Assembly (NCBI GenBank): GCA_902789735.1
Contig: CADAOZ010000018.1
Span: 1 to 52,883 of the forward strand
Reading direction: 5' to 3'
Length of the DNA: 52,883 nucleotides
Origin: an uncultured Lachnospiraceae bacterium
GTDB lineage: Bacteria > Bacillota > Clostridia > Lachnospirales > Lachnospiraceae
The position numbers and the translations under genes are program-made. Below, one piece after another: positions 1 to 6,805 of the stretch. The notes beneath the pieces were generated by a model. The model saw only the letters and a list, made by a program, of their open reading frames with translations. It did no database searches and was not told where the DNA came from. Position 1 is the first letter of the stretch; each line of letters opens with the position of its first letter.

Positions 1-29
1 GGGTCAGTTATACGATAGTAGGTAAATCA

Positions 30-51
30 GTTCGAGGACATGTCCTCGAAC
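30..51. promoter_or_regulatory. Perfect 22-bp palindrome upstream of molybdenum cofactor genes (operator candidate)
   Basis: The half-site GTTCGAGGACA is followed directly by its exact reverse complement. There is no T-run after it, so it is not an intrinsic terminator. It lies 66 bp before the first molybdenum cofactor gene. A second, imperfect hairpin (about 61-92, GTGTT...AACAC around GGGC/GCCC) lies between it and the ribosome site. The perfect two-fold symmetry suggests a dimeric regulator site. No regulator gene is in view. Confidence 0.5.
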
Positions 52-117
52 GAAAAATACAGTGTTTTCAGGGCTTTCAGCCCCAGAACACGAGTTTCCG
101 CGAGGAGGAACAATTCC

Positions 118-1137
118 ATGAAAAAAGTTAAAGTACAGAACGCGGTCGGCATGACCCTTTGTCATGATGTGACCCGGATGACAGAAGGGTTCAAGGGACC
201 GGCATTCCGGCGCGGGCATATCATTACGGAAGAGGATATCGAAGAGCTGCTCGATATCGGGAAAAAATATATCTATGTCTGGGAGGAGAACGCGGGGGAA
301 ATCCACGAAGAGGACTGCGCCCGACGTCTCGCGGCCATGGCTCCGGTGGTGGGTGCCCATTATACAGAGCCTTCAGAGGGCAAGGTCCTGCTGATCGCGG
401 ATGCCCCGGGCCTGTTCCGGGTGAACAGGGAGCTGCTGGAGAGGATCAATTCCATCGGGGATATCACCATTTCCACGCTTCCGGACCACTATCCGGCAAA
501 GCCCGGAGCCCGGCTCGCCTCCATGCGCATCGTGCCCCTGGTGACACAGGAATCTCAGATTCTGGAGGCTGAGGCCCTCTGCAGGGAAGCGGGATGGCTC
601 CTGGCCCTGCGCCCCTATCAGCACCGGAAGACCGGCGTCATCATAACCGGTTCGGAGATTTACAGCGGGCGGATCCGGGACCGGTTCGCCCCGGTGGTCA
701 GGAAGAAGCTTGCCGCGTATCCGGCCGAGATTCTGGGGATCACTGTATGCGATGACGATCTTTCCATGATCGTGTATGCGGCGAAAGACTTTCTGGACCG
801 GGGAGCGGACCTTCTGCTCTTTACCGGCGGCATGTCCGTGGATCCGGACGACCTGACGCCCGGCGCCATCCGGGCTCTGGGAGCGGAGATCATTTCTCAT
901 GGGGTACCGGCCCAGCCCGGCAACATGACCCTGGCCGCCCGGTTGGGAGACATACCGATCCTGGGCATTCCCGGCGCGGCCATTTCGCTTCCCACCACCA
1001 TTTTTGACGTGCTCCTTCCCCAGCTGTTCACAGGAGAAAAACTCACAAAGAAGGACCTGATCCGGCTGGGGGACGGCGGCCTGTGTCAGATGTGCGGCAG
1101 CTGCCGCTGGCCCAACTGCAGTTTCGGGAGATATTGA
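118..1137 (+). CDS. MoeA-like molybdopterin-binding protein with a C-terminal Cys cluster
   Basis: A 339-residue protein with a MoCF_biosynth fold in its second half: a GVIITGSEIYSGRI segment near residue 175, then LLFTGGMSVDPDDLTPGAI and the GVPAQPGNM segment typical of MoeA and related clostridial molybdopterin-binding proteins. In this family the domain binds molybdopterin during molybdate insertion. The last 17 residues carry four cysteines in a CX2CX2CX4C pattern (CQMCGSCRWPNC), which could bind a metal or cluster; that is inference. The ATG at 118 is chosen because CGAGGAGGAAC sits 8-15 nt upstream; an earlier in-frame start at 40 lies inside the palindromic leader. It leads moaA, mobB, moaC and mogA/moaE in one direction with very short gaps. 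Confidence 0.85.
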   Translation: MKKVKVQNAVGMTLCHDVTRMTEGFKGPAFRRGHIITEEDIEELLDIGKKYIYVWEENAGEIHEEDCARRLAAMAPVVGAHYTEPSEGKVLLIADAPGLFRVNRELLERINSIGDITISTLPDHYPAKPGARLASMRIVPLVTQESQILEAEALCREAGWLLALRPYQHRKTGVIITGSEIYSGRIRDRFAPVVRKKLAAYPAEILGITVCDDDLSMIVYAAKDFLDRGADLLLFTGGMSVDPDDLTPGAIRALGAEIISHGVPAQPGNMTLAARLGDIPILGIPGAAISLPTTIFDVLLPQLFTGEKLTKKDLIRLGDGGLCQMCGSCRWPNCSFGRY

Positions 1138-1141
1138 CAGA

Positions 1142-2122
1142 ATGAAAGACAGATACGGACGGGAAATCAGATACCTGCGGCTTTCGGTCACGGAGCGCTG
1201 CAACCTGCGCTGCCGCTACTGTATGCCGGAGAATGGCATCTGCAAAAAGGCCCGGGAGGAAATGCTGACGGAAGATGAAATGATCCTGGCAGTGGAGGCG
1301 GCCGCTTCCCTGGGCTTTCAAAAGCTCAGGATCACGGGCGGTGAGCCCATGGTCCGCAGGAATCTCCTTTCTGTGTGCCGGCGGGCTTCCCGGGTCTCCG
1401 GGATCGAAGAGGTCTGCCTGACCACCAATGCCACCATGCTGGCGGATCCGGCCGGCGGAACAGGCCGCACTATGGCTGCCGCCCTCCGGGAGGCCGGCGT
1501 CAGCCGGGTCAATATCAGCCTGGATACATTGGACCCCCGCCGGTACGCCTGGATCACCCGGAGGGGATCCCTGAAGGACGCCCTGGCGGGGATTGAAGCT
1601 GCCCTGGACACGGGCTTTGAGAAAGTAAAGCTCAACTGCGTTCTGATCGGTTCCTTCAATGAGGATGAGGTCCCTGCCCTAGCGCAGCTGACTCTTAAAT
1701 GGCCGGTGGATATGCGCTTTATAGAAATGATGCCCATGCCCGGAGCCGCCGGGTTCGGCCCGGAGGCCTTTATCCCCTGTTCCAGGGTGCTGGAGGCCCT
1801 GCCGGACCTGGTGCCGGTCCGGGAGGCACGGGAAGGGGTGGCCAGACTTTACAGGCTGCCGGACGCCATAGGACGGGTCGGCATGATAAGCCCCATGGAG
1901 GATCATTTCTGCGGCGCCTGCGACCGGCTGCGGCTGACAGCGGACGGAAAGCTGCGCCCCTGTCTTCATTCCGCGGCGGAATATTCCGTCAAAGGGCTGG
2001 ACGCGGCCGGGATGAAAGCGAGGATCGAGGCGGCGGTCCTGGCCAAGCCGGCCTGGCACGGTGACCTGGACTGGAATAACCCCAGCGGGGACCGGCGGCG
2101 GATGAATCAGATCGGCGGATGA
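1142..2122 (+). CDS. moaA: GTP 3',8-cyclase MoaA
   Basis: A 326-residue radical SAM enzyme for the first step of molybdenum cofactor synthesis, conversion of GTP to 3',8-cyclo-GTP in the cytoplasm. The N-terminal cluster motif TERCNLRCRYC gives Cys20, Cys24 and Cys27 (CX3CX2C). The second cluster that binds GTP is visible as Cys257, Cys260 and Cys274 (CGACDRLRL...RPC). The chain ends in Gly-Gly, the conserved catalytic tail of MoaA. Length fits the family. The ATG is 4 nt after the preceding stop, without a strong ribosome site, so translation is probably coupled. MoaC, its partner for the next step, lies two genes downstream. Confidence 0.96.
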   Translation: MKDRYGREIRYLRLSVTERCNLRCRYCMPENGICKKAREEMLTEDEMILAVEAAASLGFQKLRITGGEPMVRRNLLSVCRRASRVSGIEEVCLTTNATMLADPAGGTGRTMAAALREAGVSRVNISLDTLDPRRYAWITRRGSLKDALAGIEAALDTGFEKVKLNCVLIGSFNEDEVPALAQLTLKWPVDMRFIEMMPMPGAAGFGPEAFIPCSRVLEALPDLVPVREAREGVARLYRLPDAIGRVGMISPMEDHFCGACDRLRLTADGKLRPCLHSAAEYSVKGLDAAGMKARIEAAVLAKPAWHGDLDWNNPSGDRRRMNQIGG

Positions 2123-2135
2123 AAGGAGAAGGGAT

Positions 2136-2729
2136 GTGACGGGCATAAAGAAAACGGAAGACCTTCTGCGGTTCAGCAGGGAAGGAATACCTGTCATCGG
2201 CCTGGCAGGCTGGTCCGGCAGCGGAAAGACCTGCCTTCTGGAGAAGGTGATCCCTCTTCTAAAGGAAGCGGGCCTCACCCTGATCCTCGTCAAACATGAC
2301 GTACATGGCCTCAAATTTCAAACCGGGGAAGACGGCCGTCTGTCGGACCGGGAGGGCACGGATTCCTTTCGTTTTACCCGGGCCGGCGCCGATCATGTGC
2401 TCCTGCTCGGTCCCGGATCCGGGTGGGAGGATGTGGAGCTGCCCCCGTCCGCGGCCGGCGCCGGCCTGATCCTGGTGGAAGGTTTCAAGAGGGCCCCGCT
2501 GGTCCAGATCGGTCTCTGCCGCGGAGAAACCGGGAAAGGTTTCACAGGCCCCCTTTCCCGGTTCGAGGCCCTTGTTACGGATCTTTCCAGGGAGGAACTG
2601 GAGGAACTCCCGGGCTGGCCTGTTTTCCGGGAGAGACACAGACCGGTATTCCATCCGGACAATATTTCCGTGATTGCGGATTTCATAAAAAAACTTGCCA
2701 TGCGGGGGGAGCAGAAGGAGCAGTTATGA
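2136..2729 (+). CDS. mobB: Molybdopterin-guanine dinucleotide biosynthesis protein B
   Basis: A 197-residue P-loop GTPase that acts with MobA in guanylating molybdopterin. A Walker A motif (GWSGSGKT, residues 25-32) follows a short N-terminal extension, and the MobB-typical [10 protein letters not shown] segment comes about 30 residues later, followed by [12 protein letters not shown]. The start is a GTG at 2136, preceded by AAGGAGAAGGG. Its stop overlaps the moaC start (ATGA), which indicates translational coupling. No mobA is visible here, so the guanylyltransferase must be elsewhere or absent. Confidence 0.92.
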   Translation: MTGIKKTEDLLRFSREGIPVIGLAGWSGSGKTCLLEKVIPLLKEAGLTLILVKHDVHGLKFQTGEDGRLSDREGTDSFRFTRAGADHVLLLGPGSGWEDVELPPSAAGAGLILVEGFKRAPLVQIGLCRGETGKGFTGPLSRFEALVTDLSREELEELPGWPVFRERHRPVFHPDNISVIADFIKKLAMRGEQKEQL

Positions 2730-3235
2730 AAAATCGGGAGGATTTTACGCATTTTAATGACAGCGGCCGGGCCAGGATGGTGGATGTGGGCGGGAAGCCC
2801 GAAACAGTCCGGACTGCGGCGGCAGGCGCCAGGGTCCGGGTCAGCCCCGGCACACTGGCCCTGATCAAAAGCGGAGGAATCAAAAAGGGAGACGTGCTGA
2901 CGGTGGCGCAGATCGCGGGCATCATGGGAGCTAAACGGACGCCGGACCTGATCCCCATGTGCCACCCCATCCTGCTCGACGGTGTGGATCTGGACCTGGG
3001 ACTGGAGGAGGAGACCTGCAGCGTGGAGATCAGGGCCCGGGTCTCCTGTGCCGGCAGGACTGGAGTGGAGATGGAAGCGCTGACCGCCGCCGCGGCAGCG
3101 GCCCTGACCATTTATGATATGTGCAAGGCGGTCCAAAAGGATATGGTGATTACGGATCTGCGGCTTCTGGAAAAGAGCGGCGGCATCCACGGGGATTACC
3201 GGCGGGCGGACCGGACAGAAGAGGCGGAACCATAA
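2726..3235 (+). CDS. moaC: Cyclic pyranopterin monophosphate synthase MoaC
   Basis: A 169-residue protein matching MoaC across its length: [16 protein letters not shown] near the start, the [15 protein letters not shown] active-site segment in the middle and [20 protein letters not shown] followed by a conserved lysine stretch near the end. MoaC turns 3',8-cyclo-GTP into cyclic pyranopterin monophosphate. The start is the ATG overlapping the mobB stop, with GCAGAAGGAG just upstream. The same frame stays open far upstream inside mobB, but that part does not resemble MoaC. Confidence 0.95.
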   Translation: MKNREDFTHFNDSGRARMVDVGGKPETVRTAAAGARVRVSPGTLALIKSGGIKKGDVLTVAQIAGIMGAKRTPDLIPMCHPILLDGVDLDLGLEEETCSVEIRARVSCAGRTGVEMEALTAAAAAALTIYDMCKAVQKDMVITDLRLLEKSGGIHGDYRRADRTEEAEP

Positions 3236-3251
3236 GGAAGGAGAAGAATCT

Positions 3252-4166
3252 ATGCAGGCATACAGAGCGGCTGTCATCACAGTCAGTGACAAAGGAGCGA
3301 GAGGAGAGCGGACCGATACCAGCGGCCCCGCGGTCCGGCGCATGCTGGAAGAGGCGGGCTATGCCGTGGTCCATACGGCCATTATCCCGGACGACAGGAA
3401 GAGGATCCGGGAGGAACTGATCCGATGCGCGGATATCCTGGACCTGCGCCTGATCATTACGACAGGCGGGACCGGCTTTTCCCAGAGGGATGTTACGCCG
3501 GAGGCTTCCCTGGATGTGATCGAACGGCCCGCGCCGGGCCTTCCGGAGGCCATGCGGGCGGAGAGCATGCGGATCACGCCCCACGGATGTCTGTCCCGGG
3601 GCACGGCCGGGCTTCGGGGAAAATCCCTGATCATCAATCTCCCGGGCAGCAGGAAGGCTGCCGTGGAAAATCTGTCCGTTGTCCTGAAACCGGTCCGGCA
3701 CGGGATCGAAATGCTGCTTTCGGAAGGATCGACAGACTGCGCCGGCAGCGGCCATGCGGGGTATCATGAAGGAACTGCGGCAGAAGCGCCTTCTCTGGAC
3801 GCCTGGATCCGGGAAGCCAAAGCGGCAGAGGGGGCCTGTGGAGCCGGTATGTACCTGACTCACTGCGGCGTGGTCAGGGCGACGTCCCGGGCCGCTGTCA
3901 GAGACGGTGACGCCTCCGCGGGAGAGGTGAAAGGCATGATGCTCTCCTATGATCCGGCCGCCCTGGAGGAACTGATCCGGGAAGCCGCCGGCATGGAAGG
4001 AGTCTTTCATGTCAGGGCCTGGATCGGGCAGGGGAAGCTGAAGGTCGGAGATGACATTATGCGGGTTCTGATCGGGGCGGATACCCGTCCCCATGCCTTC
4101 GAAGCGCTGACCCGGCTGACCTCCCGGATCAAGAAAGAGTGCGTGACGGAAGAGGAACTGTTCTGA
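3252..4166 (+). CDS. MogA/MoaB molybdopterin adenylyltransferase fused to a MoaE-like domain
   Basis: A 304-residue fusion. Residues 1-160 are a MogA/MoaB domain, with VSDKGARGERTDTSGP at the start and the molybdopterin-binding TTGGTGFSQRDVTPEA motif at 70-85; this domain adenylates molybdopterin. Residues 185-304 resemble MoaE, the large subunit of molybdopterin synthase (HCGVVRATSR, GEVKGMMLSYDPAALEELI, HVRAWIGQGKLKVGDDI). The lysine-rich WKKE-type end that forms the MoaE active site is replaced by IKKECVTEEELF, so synthase activity is doubtful. No moaD, which encodes the sulfur carrier partner, is in view. Ribosome site AAGGAGAAG; last gene before the rimP promoter. Confidence 0.88.
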   Translation: MQAYRAAVITVSDKGARGERTDTSGPAVRRMLEEAGYAVVHTAIIPDDRKRIREELIRCADILDLRLIITTGGTGFSQRDVTPEASLDVIERPAPGLPEAMRAESMRITPHGCLSRGTAGLRGKSLIINLPGSRKAAVENLSVVLKPVRHGIEMLLSEGSTDCAGSGHAGYHEGTAAEAPSLDAWIREAKAAEGACGAGMYLTHCGVVRATSRAAVRDGDASAGEVKGMMLSYDPAALEELIREAAGMEGVFHVRAWIGQGKLKVGDDIMRVLIGADTRPHAFEALTRLTSRIKKECVTEEELF

Positions 4167-4183
4167 CCGGCGGAAAGAACTGC

Positions 4184-4212
4184 TTGCTTTTTTTATATAC
4201 ATGTGCTATGGT
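4184..4212 (+). promoter_or_regulatory. Extended -10 promoter of the rimP-nusA-infB operon
   Basis: TTGCTT (4184-4189) and TATGGT (4207-4212) are separated by exactly 17 nt, and the -10 box is preceded by TGC, forming an extended -10. Transcription would start near 4219, about 20 nt before the attenuator-like hairpin. Confidence 0.6.
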
Positions 4213-4237
4213 GTCAATTGATAAATATAAATATGCT

Positions 4238-4267
4238 GAAAGTGGACTGTCGCAAGTCCACTTTTTT
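4238..4267 (+). terminator. Intrinsic terminator / attenuator in the rimP leader
   Basis: The stem AGTGGACT / AGTCCACT, extended by two A-T pairs, encloses the loop GTCGCA and is followed by TTTTTT. It would end transcripts of the molybdenum cofactor genes. Because it lies downstream of the likely rimP promoter, it may also attenuate the nusA operon. Confidence 0.8.
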
Positions 4268-4328
4268 AGTGCGTTTACGAGCCGTTTGGAGGCTTTTCCG
4301 TAACGCGGGACCGGAAGATGAGGTAAGA

Positions 4329-4859
4329 ATGCCCAGAAAAACAAAAAAACAGCAGTATGAGACCAGGACGGAAGCCCTGGTGACGCCGATCGCCGAAAAA
4401 TGGGGCGTCCGGATCTATGATGTGGACTATATCCGGGAAGGACAGGATTATTACCTGAATGTCTATATCGACAAAGATGGCGGCGTCAATATCGGGGACT
4501 GTGAGAATGTCAGCAGAGAACTTTCCGATGCCCTGGACGCCGAGGACTTTATTGCCGGCGAATATACCCTGGTGGTCTCGAGCCCCGGGCTGGGCCGTAC
4601 CCTGACCAAGGACAGACACCTGCAGAACAGCATTGGGCAGGAAGTCGAAATCAGGACATATAAGCCTCAGGAGCTGGTGGGATCCAAGGAGTTTTCCGGG
4701 ATCCTGACTGCCTTCGACGCGGATACAGTGACCATCCTCTGCGCGCCCGCCCCGAAAGGCAGAAAAAAGAAACAGACAGCGGATGAAGAAACGGGAGAAA
4801 GACAGATCACGGTCAATAGAAAAGAGATTGCGGTCATCCGGCTGGCAATTGATTTTTAA
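4329..4859 (+). CDS. rimP: Ribosome maturation factor RimP
   Basis: A 176-residue RimP (YlxS/P15a family) needed for 30S subunit maturation. Recognisable segments are VRIYDVDYIREGQDYYLNVY, the INIGDCENVSRELSDALDA-like block and YTLVVSSPGLGRTL. The C-terminal half is the Sm-like domain, with a lysine-rich insertion (KGRKKKQ). The ATG at 4329 is chosen over earlier in-frame codons because GATGAGGTAAG lies just before it and the upstream part would cover the terminator hairpin. It is the first gene of the nusA operon, as is usual in Firmicutes. Confidence 0.95.
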   Translation: MPRKTKKQQYETRTEALVTPIAEKWGVRIYDVDYIREGQDYYLNVYIDKDGGVNIGDCENVSRELSDALDAEDFIAGEYTLVVSSPGLGRTLTKDRHLQNSIGQEVEIRTYKPQELVGSKEFSGILTAFDADTVTILCAPAPKGRKKKQTADEETGERQITVNRKEIAVIRLAIDF

Positions 4860-4892
4860 AAAGTGCGGATTCATCTGAGTAAAGGAGAAACG

Positions 4893-6134
4893 ATGAACAA
4901 AGAATTAAAAGCTGCCGTCCAGGCACTTATAGAAGAGAAAGTCATCAGCAGCGATACACTTTTCGAAGCGATCGAGAACGCGCTGATCACAGCCTGCAAG
5001 AGTCATTTCGGCAGACTGGAAAATATCACAGTCGAGGTAGACAAGGACAGTTTTGAGTATTCCTGCTACGCGGAGAAGACGGTCGTTGAGCTTGACGATG
5101 ATGTGATGGATGACCTGATTGAGATTTCTCTGAATGACGCCAGAAAGATCGACAAGAACGCTCAGATCGGTGACGTGGTCCGCGTGGATATCAACAGCCA
5201 GTCCTTCGGCAGGATCGCGGCCCAGAACGCCAAGAACGTCATCCTGCAGAAGATCCGTGAAGAAGAGCGCAGCGCCATTTACAATTATTATCACGAGAAG
5301 GAAAAAGATATCATGACCGGTGTTGTACAGCGCAGCATCGGCAACAACATCAGCGTGAATCTGGGCAAGGCGGACGGTCTCTTAAATAAGAAAGAACAGG
5401 TTCCGGGTGAAGAGTACAAGCCTACGGACCGTCTTAAGGTATATATCCTGGAGGTCAGGACAACGCCCCGCGGACCCAGGATCCTGGTCAGCAGGACCCA
5501 CCCCGAACTGGTCAAGCGCCTTTTCGAGCAGGAGGTCGCGGAGATCGCCAAGGGTACGGTTGAGATCAGAAGCATCGCCAGAGAGCCGGGCAGCCGCACC
5601 AAGATCGCTGTTTACGCGGAGGATCCCAATGTCGATCCTGTCGGCGCCTGTGTCGGCGTGAACGGCAGCAGAGTCAGCAATATCGTGGATGAGCTCCGGG
5701 GCGAGAAGATCGATATCATCAACTGGGATGAGAACCCTGGCAACCTGATCCGCAACGCCCTGTCCCCGGCCAAGATCGTCGCGGTCTTCGCCGATCCCGA
5801 GGAAAAGACAGCCAAGGTCGTCGTACCGGACTTCCAGCTGTCTCTGGCCATCGGCAGGGAAGGACAGAATGCCCGTCTGGCAGCCAAGCTGACAGGATAC
5901 AAGATCGATATCAAGAGCGAGACCCAGGCTAAGGATGCGCCCGGTTTCCGCTATGAAGATTATTTTGATGACGATGAATATGAAGAAGGCTTCGACGAAT
6001 ATGAAGAAGACGGCTATGATCCTGAAGAGGAGGACAGCGCGGAAGAGGCCTTCGAAACAGAGGATGACGCAGATTATGAAGCTGCGGAAGATACCGGCTA
6101 TGAAGAAGCGGAGGATCCTGAAGAAGATAACTGA
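4893..6134 (+). CDS. nusA: Transcription termination/antitermination protein NusA
   Basis: A 413-residue NusA that binds RNA polymerase and nascent RNA and controls pausing, termination and antitermination. Order: N-terminal polymerase-binding domain (about 1-125), S1 domain (about 135-200, GVVQRSIGNNISVNLGKADG), then two KH domains (about 230-345, VGACVGVNGSRVSNIVDEL and LAIGREGQNARLAAKLTGY). Residues about 350-413 form a very acidic tail of Asp, Glu and Tyr, longer than in many Firmicute NusA proteins, which often end soon after KH2. The start follows AAAGGAGAAACG. Confidence 0.96.
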   Translation: MNKELKAAVQALIEEKVISSDTLFEAIENALITACKSHFGRLENITVEVDKDSFEYSCYAEKTVVELDDDVMDDLIEISLNDARKIDKNAQIGDVVRVDINSQSFGRIAAQNAKNVILQKIREEERSAIYNYYHEKEKDIMTGVVQRSIGNNISVNLGKADGLLNKKEQVPGEEYKPTDRLKVYILEVRTTPRGPRILVSRTHPELVKRLFEQEVAEIAKGTVEIRSIAREPGSRTKIAVYAEDPNVDPVGACVGVNGSRVSNIVDELRGEKIDIINWDENPGNLIRNALSPAKIVAVFADPEEKTAKVVVPDFQLSLAIGREGQNARLAAKLTGYKIDIKSETQAKDAPGFRYEDYFDDDEYEEGFDEYEEDGYDPEEEDSAEEAFETEDDADYEAAEDTGYEEAEDPEEDN

Positions 6135-6171
6135 GGAGACCTGTTTTTGTGCCGGGATAATGAGGTAACAG

Positions 6172-6444
6172 ATGCCCAGGAAAATACCCATGCGCCAGTG
6201 CATCGGATGCGGTGAAATGAAAGAAAAGAAATCTCTGATCCGCGTGATCCGTACGCCGGACGGCACCATCCTTCTGGACAGGACGGGAAGGGCCAACGGC
6301 AGGGGCGCTTATCTTTGTGATGACCCGGCCTGTCTGGCAGCGGCCAGAAAGAAAAAGGCCCTGAACAGAGCCTTTAAGATTCAGATACCGGACAGTATCT
6401 ATGAAGAGCTGACAGTTGAGATGCAGGCTGCCGGACAGGAATAA
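6172..6444 (+). CDS. rnpM: RNase P modulator RnpM (YlxR family)
   Basis: A 90-residue basic protein with the YlxR signature: RQCIGCGEMKEKKSLIRVIR at the start, then GRANGRGAYLCDDPACLAAA. The family member in Bacillus binds and modulates RNase P. The CIGC and C...C pairs are the usual conserved cysteines. It lies between nusA and ylxQ, its standard place, with TGAGGTAAC as ribosome site. Confidence 0.93.
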   Translation: MPRKIPMRQCIGCGEMKEKKSLIRVIRTPDGTILLDRTGRANGRGAYLCDDPACLAAARKKKALNRAFKIQIPDSIYEELTVEMQAAGQE

Positions 6445-6461
6445 GAAGGAGCATTTACTGC

Positions 6462-6785
6462 ATGCAGGACAGAGTTTTATCCATGCTGGGAATGGCGGCC
6501 AAAGCGGGCGCGGTTGCCAGCGGCGGATTTCTAACAGAAAAAGCGATCAAGGAACACAAGGCCAGGCTTGTTATTATTGCGTCGGATGCCAGTGGGAATA
6601 CCCGGGACAATATCAGCAATAAAACTACTTTTTATAAAGTCCCCTTATGTTTCTACGGAACGAAGGAAACGATCGGACACGCGATCGGCAAGGCAGACAG
6701 ATCCTGCGTCGCTGTGCTTGACCGGGGCTTTGCAGACAGTATCAGAAAGCTGGTGGAGGCTTCTTCATCAGTACAGAGTGAGTAA
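6462..6785 (+). CDS. ylxQ: L7Ae/L30e-family RNA-binding protein YlxQ
   Basis: A 107-residue member of the L7Ae/L30e/S12e/Gadd45 fold. MLGMAAKAGAVASGG at the N-terminus and the LVIIASDASGNTRDNI strand-helix unit are typical of the YlxQ branch. It probably binds kink-turn-like RNA, though its target is not established. It sits 17 nt after rnpM and 20 nt before infB, in the conserved order. Ribosome site AAGAAGGAG. Confidence 0.88.
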   Translation: MQDRVLSMLGMAAKAGAVASGGFLTEKAIKEHKARLVIIASDASGNTRDNISNKTTFYKVPLCFYGTKETIGHAIGKADRSCVAVLDRGFADSIRKLVEASSSVQSE

Positions 6786-6805
6786 TTGAGGAGGAAGCAG
6801 AGAAG

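Noticed and set aside
1..117. Molybdenum cofactor riboswitch in the leader
   Set aside because: I looked for a Moco RNA-like conserved core and found only a palindrome and a simple hairpin; the visible leader may also be incomplete.
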